64,000 bases of DNA from Merdimmobilis hominis (GTDB lineage: Bacteria > Bacillota > Clostridia > Oscillospirales > Ruminococcaceae), in the NCBI RefSeq assembly GCF_016901855.1, contig NZ_JACJKY010000004.1, forward strand, positions 62,001-126,000. Direction: 5' to 3'. The position numbers were made by a program, and so were the translations under genes. Each line of letters starts with the position of its first letter. The stretch's first letter is position 1. The notes beneath the pieces are model-generated. The model saw nothing but the letters and a program-made list of their open reading frames with translations. It ran no database searches and was not told the DNA's origin. Below, in pieces: positions 1-7,220 of this stretch.

Positions 1-1
1 G

Positions 2-478
2 GAAGAGCCGTCCAGCGCACCGGAGAGCAGTTTTTCCAAACCGGAATCTACTGCGTCGGCAGAATCATCCGTACCGCCTGAAAGTACTGCTTCATCCGAG
101 CCAAAGCCTGAATCCAAACCGGAACCTCCTGCATTTAATACGGAATTATTATTAGGACACTGGTATACCATTTCATCTATTTATACAGATCCCATGCCGT
201 CCACAGATAAAGTGTATTATACACTTAGCTTTGATACAAACGGAACAGTTCAATATCAGGCGGGATATTATGTGGACTTCGGTGGTGATTTCGTCTATAC
301 ACCGTTTGAAGAAACGACCTATTCGTATCGCCTTGAGGGAAATAATCTTCATTTTTCATCAGGTAGCAATGAAAGTATATACGTAGTAGAAAGCATACAA
401 GATACAATATTAAATTTGCGCTATACTGGCGGTGAGCCGCTCAATTCATTGGAAACAATCGTTTTTTATACTGAATAA
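2..478 (+). CDS. Partial hypothetical protein with Pro/Ser/Glu-rich linker (5' end missing)
   Basis: The frame is open from the first bases of the window to the stop at 476-478, so the true start lies upstream. The visible N-terminal part, about 50 residues, is a low-complexity Pro-Ser-Glu-Ala linker of the kind that follows a lipobox or membrane anchor. It is followed by a compact domain of about 110 residues beginning around LLLGHWYTISS, rich in aromatic and beta-prone residues. A small surface-exposed beta-barrel domain is plausible, but I do not recognise the family. It is part of the cargo of the element inserted in sigK. Confidence 0.6.
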   Translation, partial: EEPSSAPESSFSKPESTASAESSVPPESTASSEPKPESKPEPPAFNTELLLGHWYTISSIYTDPMPSTDKVYYTLSFDTNGTVQYQAGYYVDFGGDFVYTPFEETTYSYRLEGNNLHFSSGSNESIYVVESIQDTILNLRYTGGEPLNSLETIVFYTE

Positions 479-539
479 TGAAAACAGAATTTTTGCTTCA
501 TAGGAATTATTGCGAAAATATTTTCAGGAGGAAATGAAA

Positions 540-1430
540 ATGAAATTTGATAAAAGTATCTTACTCAAAAATCTAACCGGTATCTTTTGCGGCGCATTGA
601 TTCTCTCTATGCTGTTGCCCTTTGTAAAGTTTGGTACATCGACCGAAGGTGTATCGGTAGAAGCCCCTGTTCTCAAAGGAATCAACATTGTCACGGACGG
701 AGGTTTTGTTGGCATTTTATTTTTCCTTATGCCAATTCTCATTTTGGTTGCCTGTTACCTTCCGCCGCTGGCAGCCTTTAAGAAATATATCTGTCTGGGT
801 GCGTCTATTATCGGAACGGTTCTGTTATTTATTATTCCCGGTCAATTGGCATACGGTGCAAATGCGGCACAGGGAATTGCGGAATCTTCAGGAGCCAAGG
901 TGGATGTAGATACCAGCTATCAAATCGGCTTTTGGCTGATGTTAGTATTCCTGATTGCCCTTGTTGCGCTGTCTGTAATTCAGCTTTTCAATCTGAAAGG
1001 CAATAAGGTCTTTGAAGCGGTGAATGCTTCTGATAATACGGCAAGCGGACAGGGAATGACAATGCCCCATATCGATACCGAAAAAATCACCGGTTTTGCG
1101 CAGAATGTAGCCGGGACAGTCAGTGGACAGATTAAAAACATCGCAGAAAGCATGGCAAACAAACCAGCTTCTGCGGCAAACAACCAGCAGGGAACGGTTC
1201 AGCAGACGCCGCCCGTTTCTCAGCCTGTTCCGCAGCAGCCGCAAGCACAGCCTGCTATCCAGACCGCTTCCGTGCCTGTTTCCCCTGCCCCTGTTATGCA
1301 GACAGAGGAAAATAAAAACCCGGAAGAAGTTATGGAACTGCTCAAAAAGCTGTTTGAGATGAAAGAAGCGGGAATCCTTACAGACGATGAATTTACGGCG
1401 AAGAAACAGGAAATGCTCAAAAAAATGTAA
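540..1430 (+). CDS. Membrane protein with C-terminal SHOCT domain
   Basis: The protein has 296 residues. I chose the ATG at 540 because the AGGAGG at 526-531 sits 8 bases upstream of it; the in-frame ATG at 534 is too close to that site. About four hydrophobic segments are visible in the first half (around residues 10-30, 55-75, 80-100 and 135-160). A Gln/Pro/Ala-rich linker follows. The last 35 residues (core EEVMELLKKLFEMKEAGIL, then a TDDEF motif) match the SHOCT short C-terminal domain, usually a protein-protein interaction or oligomerisation module. The cellular role is unknown. The gene stands between two other cargo genes of the sigK-inserted element. Confidence 0.75.
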   Translation: MKFDKSILLKNLTGIFCGALILSMLLPFVKFGTSTEGVSVEAPVLKGINIVTDGGFVGILFFLMPILILVACYLPPLAAFKKYICLGASIIGTVLLFIIPGQLAYGANAAQGIAESSGAKVDVDTSYQIGFWLMLVFLIALVALSVIQLFNLKGNKVFEAVNASDNTASGQGMTMPHIDTEKITGFAQNVAGTVSGQIKNIAESMANKPASAANNQQGTVQQTPPVSQPVPQQPQAQPAIQTASVPVSPAPVMQTEENKNPEEVMELLKKLFEMKEAGILTDDEFTAKKQEMLKKM

Positions 1431-1532
1431 CGTCTCCCACTTCCCCCTCGTCACATTTGAAAAAACATTCTGAAAATGTAAGAGTAGTACCAAACCAAAG
1501 CCATGGATTTAGATTTATATGGAGGATAAAAC

Positions 1533-2636
1533 ATGAGCAAGGAAAGAAAAAGGATCTGCCAACAAGTTGATTCTTTACAGAAACAATTAGAATCCTATCC
1601 TAATAAAGTAAAATTGAAAATAAAACAAGAGATTTTAAACGAAACAATTTGTTCAGATGACAGCGAGTTTACTAGAAAAGGGCAAATTGCAATATATGAT
1701 AAGATGATCTCAACCGCTGAAAAATACAGCAAAAAATATGGTATAGACTTAGTAAGATTTTTTTCAGAGATAAGCAGTACCCCGAAAGAAAAGTCTCAAA
1801 GAGCTAAAAGTCTTCCTAAAGAATTTGAAATTTTTTCAAAACTATATAAATCTGTGTTGCGATTAAAAAAGGGACTAGAGAATGGGATAAGGGGTGAATA
1901 TGAAGCATATAAAACCATCAAGGTATTAGACGATGAGATTCAACTGTTTCAAAACCTATGCGTCCCATTTCAAAACAGTACAGAAGAACACGATATCATT
2001 GCTATTACTACACGAGGAATTTTTACTCTTGAAATTAAGTATTTCTCCGCTCGGTTTGTGACGATAACAAAACAGGGATTGGTTTCGATTGGTAAAGATT
2101 TTGTAGGTGACACTTCTATGGGCGATAGAGGTTTACACAAAAAACGTCCTAAAAATGTTATTGAACAAGCACAACGACATAAACATTCTTTGCGAAGACT
2201 GCTTAAAAATACGGAATTTGAATCCGTTCCTGTTTATCCTGTTTTTGTTTATTCTAACGATAAATGTACCGTCTATGATGAAGAACTCGACCAATCGAAT
2301 CTTTGTACTTGCTATCGAACGGGAATTGAAAATATTATTTTAGACGAAAAACGTCCTATTTGTTTATCTAAAGAAGAAATATATTCCCTTCGTTCCTTGC
2401 TAGAGTATGAATGTGGAGGAATCGAAGAACGCACATACCCCTTATCAATTACAGAATCATCTTTCTACGAAGCGCTTGCAGCGTTTATTTCGCTGCAAGT
2501 CGCTAATATGGAGGAAAAGCGTATCAAAAAAGAAATTTCAAAATCAAAAAAAGCTCTTAATGAGATAGATCGAAATAGAGACGAAGCGATCGGTATGGGG
2601 GCAGGGATTCTTTTAAACTTTTTTAGAAATTTATAA
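1533..2636 (+). CDS. NERD (nuclease-related) domain protein
   Basis: The protein has 367 residues, with TATGGAGG 8-13 bases before the start. The N-terminal 110 residues are charged and helical. A NERD-like core spans roughly residues 115-260: a GIRGEYEAYKTI segment, then EHDIIAITTRGIFTLEIKYF with the acidic residue and E-x-K arrangement of PD-(D/E)xK-type nuclease folds, then a FVYSNDKCTVYD strand. A Lys-rich coiled segment and a hydrophobic tail (GMGAGILLNFF) end the protein. NERD proteins are thought to process or bind nucleic acid, and occur on plasmids and in defence-like contexts. Activity here is inference. Confidence 0.7.
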   Translation: MSKERKRICQQVDSLQKQLESYPNKVKLKIKQEILNETICSDDSEFTRKGQIAIYDKMISTAEKYSKKYGIDLVRFFSEISSTPKEKSQRAKSLPKEFEIFSKLYKSVLRLKKGLENGIRGEYEAYKTIKVLDDEIQLFQNLCVPFQNSTEEHDIIAITTRGIFTLEIKYFSARFVTITKQGLVSIGKDFVGDTSMGDRGLHKKRPKNVIEQAQRHKHSLRRLLKNTEFESVPVYPVFVYSNDKCTVYDEELDQSNLCTCYRTGIENIILDEKRPICLSKEEIYSLRSLLEYECGGIEERTYPLSITESSFYEALAAFISLQVANMEEKRIKKEISKSKKALNEIDRNRDEAIGMGAGILLNFFRNL

Positions 2637-2760
2637 ATATAGCTAATGGTGTTTCTGTATCAACTTTGACAAAAATATTTTATAACGCAAGCAAAGTAAT
2701 AAAGGGCATTTCATAAGAAGTGCCTTTTATTATTTTGCTTGTCAAAATAAAGGTAAAGAA

Positions 2761-2800
2761 AGCCTTACAGACGATGAAAGGTCGTTTGTAAGGCTTTTTT
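2761..2800 (+). terminator. Intrinsic terminator after the NERD gene
   Basis: AGCCTTAC at 2761-2768 pairs with GTAAGGCT at 2788-2795 and is followed by a run of T. It separates the NERD gene from the operon of small element genes beginning at 2834. A weaker GGGCA/TGCC hairpin lies just upstream near 2703-2727. Confidence 0.75.
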
Positions 2801-2833
2801 ATATATAACTATATTTCAGAAAGGCGTGAGCAT

Positions 2834-3004
2834 ATGCAAGAATTTCAAGTTGTGATTACAGAGGTTTTGCAAAAGACCGTGACCGTATCTGCCGACAGTA
2901 AGGAAGAAGCGAAAAGGATAGCCGAAACAGGCTGGAAAAACGCTGATTATTTGCTGGACGCAGACGATTTTAAGGAAGTCTTATTTTCGATGAGGAGGGA
3001 TTAA
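2834..3004 (+). CDS. DpnD/PcfM family small protein
   Basis: The protein has 56 residues, starting at the ATG at 2834 after an AGAAAGGCG-type site. The sequence pattern matches the DpnD/PcfM C-terminal family: a beta strand (FQVVITEVLQKTVTVSA), an acidic helix (KEEAKRIAE) and the YLLDADDF segment. These proteins are recurrent companions of conjugative and integrative elements in Firmicutes, and their function is not known. It heads a tight run of small ORFs, with the next gene starting 3 bases after its stop, so co-translation is likely. Confidence 0.75.
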   Translation: MQEFQVVITEVLQKTVTVSADSKEEAKRIAETGWKNADYLLDADDFKEVLFSMRRD

Positions 3005-3007
3005 GCG

Positions 3008-3109
3008 ATGGAATCATTTTGGTTTATTTTCGGCTTTGTCGCTACACTCGTTGCGATTGTGGCAACGGAAGAAGTAACAGAGCGTTGCAGAAAACGTGAA
3101 AAGAGGTGA
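3008..3109 (+). CDS. Tiny single-pass membrane protein (33 aa)
   Basis: The gene starts 3 bases after the DpnD/PcfM stop codon, with GAGGAGGG near 2992-2999 as ribosome-binding site. One hydrophobic helix (residues about 4-20, FWFIFGFVATLVAIVA) is followed by a basic tail ending ERCRKREKR, giving an N-out/C-in single-pass topology by the positive-inside rule. It resembles the DUF3789-type micro-proteins of clostridial integrative elements in size, place and topology, but the identity is not certain. Its position inside an operon of element genes is the main support. Confidence 0.5.
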   Translation: MESFWFIFGFVATLVAIVATEEVTERCRKREKR

Positions 3110-3114
3110 TAAAA

Positions 3115-3234
3115 ATGGTGTTGGGACTGATTGCGGGACTAACTGCAAAGGCTTCTATCGAATTATTTTTATCCGGTGCAGGTGCGGCAGTTACACTGTT
3201 GTGTACCGGCTCGAAAGTGAGGAAACGCAGATGA
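3115..3234 (+). CDS. Tiny hydrophobic protein (39 aa)
   Basis: The gene starts 5 bases after the preceding micro-ORF, with AAAAGAGG as ribosome-binding site, and overlaps the next gene by ATGA. It is hydrophobic through residues 2-31 (VLGLIAGLTAKASIELFL, then GAGAAVTLL) and ends in a strongly basic tail KVRKRR. It is probably a small membrane protein. No family is recognised, and the support is operon position, overlapping translation and composition. Confidence 0.45.
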   Translation: MVLGLIAGLTAKASIELFLSGAGAAVTLLCTGSKVRKRR

Positions 3235-3650
3235 TAAAAATAGAACGCCCGGAAGACCTGTGTATTTTTCGGGACAAACCAAAAATCCACCCTCTGATTG
3301 TTCGGTATTTGACCGACTATCTGTATTTTTTCCTGAGAGAATACCACTGCCCCGACATGACAGAGTTCGGGGCGTTTTTTCTGCTGGAAAACAGACAGGA
3401 CAGCTTGCACCATACAGATATGGGACTGTCCCTTCCGCTGAAACAATCCGCCTGTTTTGCGGAATTTACCGAAGTTTTGACTCTCCGCAGTCCAATTCAG
3501 GAAATCCGTTTATTGCATAGCTGTTTTGTGTTGAACGACAGCTATGCAATTTCTGTTTTTATGGAACCGGGGATTCTGGAACCGGAAACGGAACAAATTT
3601 TACTGGAAGATTCTACATCTAAGGAGGTGCGGTTTGATGTTTCAAAATAG
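3231..3650 (+). CDS. Conserved element protein of unknown function
   Basis: The protein has 139 residues. The ATG at 3231 overlaps the preceding stop by ATGA, the usual mark of translational coupling; the longer upstream frame is not needed. It is soluble and rich in aromatic residues (YLTDYLYFFLREYHCPDMTEF), with no membrane segment or recognised catalytic motif. It overlaps the following DUF960 gene by 14 bases. Proteins of this kind travel with DpnD/PcfM and DUF960 genes in clostridial elements, but no role can be assigned. Confidence 0.6.
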   Translation: MIKIERPEDLCIFRDKPKIHPLIVRYLTDYLYFFLREYHCPDMTEFGAFFLLENRQDSLHHTDMGLSLPLKQSACFAEFTEVLTLRSPIQEIRLLHSCFVLNDSYAISVFMEPGILEPETEQILLEDSTSKEVRFDVSK

Positions 3651-3939
3651 CCGCTATATTACACGGGGAATCCAAGCGGAAATCCCCGCATTCACAACAA
3701 TAATTCTATGGGAAATGATTGAAACAGCACGACGGGAAACACCACTTGACTATTTGCAGGTATTCCGGCTATATCCCGCCCATGAACAGGGCGTTACTAT
3801 GCAAAAGGTCATTCATACACAGGAACAGCCGCCCTACCAGAAAACACTCTGTTTCCCATGTGAAAATCCCGTTCGGGCCAAAATATTCTGTATTGACGAT
3901 GAAACCCACTCCACCATGTTATTGGCGGACGAATATTGA
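3637..3939 (+). CDS. DUF960-like protein
   Basis: The protein has 100 residues. The start at ATG 3637 is chosen because AAGGAGG at 3621-3627 precedes it; the longer frame from 3544 overlaps the upstream gene too far. Family-like features are the RYITRGIQAEIP opening, the DYLQVF segment, the HTQEQPPY motif and the closing KIFCIDDETHSTMLLADEY. DUF960 proteins are common cargo of integrative elements and phages in Firmicutes, with no known biochemical function. It lies in the 2834-4485 operon. Confidence 0.72.
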   Translation: MFQNSRYITRGIQAEIPAFTTIILWEMIETARRETPLDYLQVFRLYPAHEQGVTMQKVIHTQEQPPYQKTLCFPCENPVRAKIFCIDDETHSTMLLADEY

Positions 3940-3954
3940 AAGGATTGAACTACA

Positions 3955-4485
3955 ATGACAAACGAAAAAGCAACCATCCGCTGTGAAGCGATTTTTTCTG
4001 ACGATAAAGAATACCGTTATCTGTTATCCAAAGTCTGGGACAAGAACAGACCGATTGCAACGGTGATTTCCATTAGCCCAAGCACCTTTTACAATGTAAC
4101 CTGCGACACAACAACTATGCTGATTCAAAATAATCTGGAAGCGTTAGGCTGCGGCGGTGTGGAACTGGTTAATCTTATTTCCAAAGTAGGAGTAGAAGCA
4201 AAAAGACTGAAAAGCCTGATTGATGATATCGGTGAGGAAACCGACCGCTATATTTTAGAAAGCGTCAAACGAACAGCGCTCACCATATTGGCATGGGGAC
4301 GGATCGCCGGGATGAATAAAGCGTTTCAGGCAAGGGAAGCAGAAGTGCTGGAACTGTTAGAACCCTATATGGATAAAGTGCAGACGATCTCCGACTGCGC
4401 CGGACGAGAAAATCTTCATCCCCTCACGCCATCCATCCGCAATGAATGGAATTTAAGTTTATATCAATCGGAAACAGCAGAATAA
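3955..4485 (+). CDS. DUF1643 family protein
   Basis: The protein has 176 residues. The opening (TIRCEAIFSDDKEYRYLLSK) and the centre (ISPSTFYNVTCDTTTML, then NNLEALGCGGVELVNL) are characteristic of DUF1643, a family found on phages and mobile elements. The function is unknown. It is the last gene before the 4492-4535 hairpin, 15 bases after the DUF960 gene, and is probably transcribed with it. Confidence 0.75.
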   Translation: MTNEKATIRCEAIFSDDKEYRYLLSKVWDKNRPIATVISISPSTFYNVTCDTTTMLIQNNLEALGCGGVELVNLISKVGVEAKRLKSLIDDIGEETDRYILESVKRTALTILAWGRIAGMNKAFQAREAEVLELLEPYMDKVQTISDCAGRENLHPLTPSIRNEWNLSLYQSETAE

Positions 4486-4491
4486 CTGACA

Positions 4492-4535
4492 AAGGCGCTG
4501 TGCTTCTTAAGGGAAGTACAGCGCCTTGCATTTTT
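4492..4535 (+). terminator. Intrinsic terminator after the DUF1643 gene
   Basis: AAGGCGCTGT (4492-4501) pairs with ACAGCGCCTT (4518-4527), and a T-rich run (GCATTTTTAT) follows. It ends the 2834-4485 operon, 22 bases before the next start codon, so it may act as an attenuator for the gene at 4558. Confidence 0.75.
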
Positions 4536-4557
4536 ATATCACAGAAAGGAAATTTTT

Positions 4558-4935
4558 ATGAGTCAGGAATCATCAAACACCTTGCTTCAACCGATGGAAG
4601 ACGAGGATTTTCAAAACACTGCCCTCTATTCCCTGCTTATCACGCAGAAAGAGTTATGGTCGGTTATCAGTGGCTTTTTATCCGCTTCCAGTCAAAAGGA
4701 TTTGGAATATATCATCAATCCCCTGTTCGGCTATGCGCATTACGGGCAGGAAGACTTTGACGAAATCTGCGGCTATCTTCGCTATTGCGGGGAGCAACCA
4801 CCGGAAGACCTTATTTTCAAGCAAACAATCCCCCAATATGCAGATTCGTTTTCGCTGGTTCATACAGCCGTCGGAGATTATGTAGTTTGCTATGATACAG
4901 AGAAAAACATACGGGGAATATTAAACAGGAAATAA
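4558..4935 (+). CDS. Hypothetical element protein (125 aa)
   Basis: The start is supported by AGAAAGGAA 6-14 bases upstream. The protein is soluble and acidic at the N terminus, with a helical centre (LLITQKELWSVISGFL) and a C-terminal beta-prone half. No known motif is visible. It lies between the terminator of the DUF1643 operon and the promoter of the recombinase, inside the sigK-inserted element. The function is unknown. Confidence 0.6.
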   Translation: MSQESSNTLLQPMEDEDFQNTALYSLLITQKELWSVISGFLSASSQKDLEYIINPLFGYAHYGQEDFDEICGYLRYCGEQPPEDLIFKQTIPQYADSFSLVHTAVGDYVVCYDTEKNIRGILNRK

Positions 4936-4958
4936 AACTGCATTCTTTTAAGGGCAGG

Positions 4959-4986
4959 TTGTCTTTTGGAATGATTGTGGTATAAT
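4959..4986 (+). promoter_or_regulatory. Probable sigma-A-type promoter of the recombinase gene
   Basis: TTGTCT at 4959-4964 and a perfect TATAAT at 4981-4986 are separated by 16 bases, about 60 bases before the recombinase start. If this is a housekeeping promoter, control of excision would have to come from another layer. C. difficile and B. subtilis skin recombinases depend on sporulation signals or helper proteins. Confidence 0.55.
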
Positions 4987-5048
4987 ATTTCTGTAAGCCG
5001 AAATGATAGAAAACGAACAATATCATCACATAAAGCGGAGGAAAACCT

Positions 5049-6764
5049 ATGGAAACAAACGCACCCCATCGAATCGCAATCTATTCCCGAAAATCCAAGT
5101 TTACCGGGAAAGGCGAAAGCATTGGAAACCAAATTGAAATGTGCAAGAATTATATCCGTCTGCATTATCCGGGATTTTCGGAAGAAGATATTTTGGTTTA
5201 TGAGGACGAGGGCTATTCCGGAAAGAACACACAGCGCCCGCAGTTTAAAAAGATGATGAACGACGGAAAACATCACAAATTCGATGCGGTGGTCTGTTAC
5301 CGTCTGGACAGGGTGAGCCGTAATATCAAGGACTTTGCGGAACTGATTCAGGAATTGCAGCAACTGAATATTTCTTTTGTCTCTATCAACGAACAGTTTG
5401 ATACTTCTTCTCCGATTGGGCGTGCCATGATGTTTATCTGTTCGGTGTTCTCTCAACTGGAACGGGAAACGATTGCCGAGCGTATCCGGGACAATATGCG
5501 GGAACTTGCCAAATCCGGGCGGTGGCTCGGCGGAACAACGCCGACCGGATATAAAAGCAAGGAACTGGTGGGGAGTATCACTGTAGACGGAAAGGTGAGA
5601 AAAGCGTTTAAGCTGGATATCATCAAACAGGAAGCGGAACTGGTGAAGCTGATTTTTGATAAATTTATCGAAACCAACTCCCTTACCAAGACGGAAACTT
5701 ATCTGCGGCAACAACATATCAAGACAAAAAACAACCGGGATTTCAGCCGTTTTTCTATCAGCAATATTTTGCGGAATCCGGTTTATATGATTGCCGACAA
5801 AGAAGCGTGGAACTATTTTGAACGTCTGGGAGTGGAGCTGTTTTCGGAGGAATCCGCTTTTGACGGAGTGCATGGTATTATGGCATACAGCAAGACCATC
5901 CAGACAACTGGAAAATCCAACCAGTTAAAGGATGTGAAAGACTGGATTATCGCTGTCGGCAAACATAAAGGCTTGATTTCCGGGGCGCAGTGGGTACAGG
6001 TACAGAAAATGCTAGACCAAAATAAATCCAAGTCCTATCACAAGCCAAAAAGCAATGTTGCTCTGCTTTCCGGGCTGTTGTTCTGCGGTGACTGCGGGGC
6101 GTATATGCGTCCCAAACTGAGCAGTCGATTGAATGCGAATGGGGAACGGATTTATGACTATCTCTGTGAAACCAAGGAAAAAACAAGAAGTCAGGATTGC
6201 AAAATGAAACGTCCCAACGGCAATGAGTTAGACCGGTTGGTCTGCGAGCAGATCAAAGCCCTTTCGGAAGACCATTCCGCATTCCTGAAAGAACTGGAAC
6301 AGGCGAGAAAATCTCTGGAAGAACATCAGGGGGATTTCGACCAGCGTTTGGACGAACTGAAAAAAGCGCAGAAAGAAACTGAACGTAAAATTCAATCGCT
6401 GGTGGAAACTTTAGCGGATACGGCAGGTTCCGCCGCAAAATATATCACCGAGCAAATCAACGAACTGGACAAAGAAAATGAATCGCTGAAAGAGCAGATT
6501 GAGAACATGGAAAACCTGACAATGGGGCAATCCCTGACCGATTTGGAGTTTGATATCTTAAAAGAAATGCTTAAAAACTTTTCCAGTTCCTTTGATACAA
6601 TGAGCGTTGAACAAAAGCGGTCAGCGCTTCGCAGCTTTGTTAAAAGGATTGTATGGGACGGAGAAACCGTTCATATCTTCCTGTTTGGGGCGGATGATAA
6701 GGGAATCGACTTTTCAAATCCTGCGTCAGAAATGGAAGAGCCGCAAGGTGAGGATTTCAAATGA
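5049..6764 (+). CDS. Large serine recombinase (skin/ICE excisionase-integrase type)
   Basis: The protein has 571 residues, preceded by GCGGAGG. It has an N-terminal resolvase catalytic domain (residues about 5-155), with the nucleophile serine in IAIYSRKS and the arginines of YRLDRVSR and ERIRDNM. A recombinase DNA-binding domain spans about 180-300 and a zinc ribbon lies near 335-385 (FCGDCGAYM, then YLCE and QDCKM). A long coiled coil (about 400-490) and a C-terminal segment complete it, which is the order and length of TndX/SpoIVCA-type large serine recombinases. The stop codon (6762-6764) falls within the AATGA core where the interrupted sigma gene resumes. It probably carries out excision, and perhaps integration, at sigK. 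Confidence 0.93.
   Translation: METNAPHRIAIYSRKSKFTGKGESIGNQIEMCKNYIRLHYPGFSEEDILVYEDEGYSGKNTQRPQFKKMMNDGKHHKFDAVVCYRLDRVSRNIKDFAELIQELQQLNISFVSINEQFDTSSPIGRAMMFICSVFSQLERETIAERIRDNMRELAKSGRWLGGTTPTGYKSKELVGSITVDGKVRKAFKLDIIKQEAELVKLIFDKFIETNSLTKTETYLRQQHIKTKNNRDFSRFSISNILRNPVYMIADKEAWNYFERLGVELFSEESAFDGVHGIMAYSKTIQTTGKSNQLKDVKDWIIAVGKHKGLISGAQWVQVQKMLDQNKSKSYHKPKSNVALLSGLLFCGDCGAYMRPKLSSRLNANGERIYDYLCETKEKTRSQDCKMKRPNGNELDRLVCEQIKALSEDHSAFLKELEQARKSLEEHQGDFDQRLDELKKAQKETERKIQSLVETLADTAGSAAKYITEQINELDKENESLKEQIENMENLTMGQSLTDLEFDILKEMLKNFSSSFDTMSVEQKRSALRSFVKRIVWDGETVHIFLFGADDKGIDFSNPASEMEEPQGEDFK
6760..6764 (+). other. Probable recombination crossover core (AATGA) at the element/sigK junction
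   Basis: AATGA is the point where the recombinase frame ends and the sigma factor frame (NEILM) begins. From memory, the B. subtilis skin element recombines at the same AATGA inside the ENEILM codons of sigK. A matching copy should lie at the unseen left end of the element. Confidence 0.6.
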
Positions 6765-7113
6765 AATCCTGATGCATTTTCGTGCCATCCGGAAAAATGC
6801 CGCGGAGGTATCGATCAGTGATCCGCTTGACGCCGAGGGAGACGGCAGTCCGCTCACACTCATGGACGTGTTTTCCGGTGAGGACTGCATGATCGAACAG
6901 ATTGATCTGAAAATGCAGGCAGATCGTCTGTATCGTGCGGTAGAGCAGGTGTGTGATCAGCGTGAAAAGCAGATTGTGAGCCTGCGTTACGGGCTGTACG
7001 GAAAACGACCGCTTACACAGCGGGAAATTGCAGCGTATTTGAATATTTCGCGCAGTTATGTCAGCCGCATTGAGAAAAAAGCATTGAGCAAGCTTAGAAG
7101 TGCGCTCAAATAA
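6760..7113 (+). CDS. sigK: 3' half of sporulation sigma factor sigma-K, separated from its 5' half
   Basis: The open frame from the NEILM codons to the stop at 7111-7113 encodes about 117 residues of a sigma-70 family protein. It starts in region 2/3 and ends with region 4: REKQIVSLRYGLYG, then the helix-turn-helix LTQREIAAYLNISRSYVSRI. SRSYVSRIEK is closer to sigma-K than to sigma-E, whose equivalent reads SQSYISRLEK. There is no start codon of its own, and the frame runs back into the recombinase gene without a homologous N terminus. It therefore appears to depend on removal of the upstream element to become a full gene for late mother-cell transcription. An inactive relic in a non-sporulating strain is possible. 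Confidence 0.82.
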   Translation, partial: NEILMHFRAIRKNAAEVSISDPLDAEGDGSPLTLMDVFSGEDCMIEQIDLKMQADRLYRAVEQVCDQREKQIVSLRYGLYGKRPLTQREIAAYLNISRSYVSRIEKKALSKLRSALK

Positions 7114-7161
7114 AACATGTTATTTATTTTATACTGTTTTAATAAAAATAAATAAAAAATA

Positions 7162-7190
7162 TTGACAAAATGAACAGAACGGCGCATAAT
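7162..7190 (+). promoter_or_regulatory. Sigma-A-type promoter of the cytidylate kinase-like gene
   Basis: TTGACA at 7162-7167 and CATAAT at 7185-7190 have a 17-base spacer. The transcript would begin around 7197, just ahead of the AGGAGG at 7208-7213. The preceding 60 bases are almost pure A/T. Confidence 0.7.
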
Positions 7191-7220
7191 AAAAGAAAAA
7201 GCCAAACAGGAGGGATTTTT

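Larger units (their letters stand above)
1..6764 (+). mobile_element. Right-hand part of a skin-like element inserted in sigK (left end outside the window)
   Basis: The stretch carries genes of types usual in clostridial integrative elements (DpnD/PcfM, DUF960, DUF1643, tiny overlapping ORFs) and ends with a large serine recombinase. The next base pairs after the recombinase are the interior of a sporulation sigma factor gene, in frame and on the same strand. In Bacillus subtilis and Clostridioides difficile, sigK is split by such a 'skin' element and rejoined in the mother cell by the element's serine recombinase. The right boundary (AATGA at 6760-6764) is seen directly. The left boundary and the sigK 5' half must lie upstream of base 1. 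An ordinary ICE integrated into sigK is the alternative. Confidence 0.72.

Noticed and set aside
6607-6759. Extension of the sigma fragment into the recombinase gene as its own start
   Set aside because: The residues before NEILM come from the recombinase gene in another frame, have no similarity to sigma factors and no ribosome-binding site.
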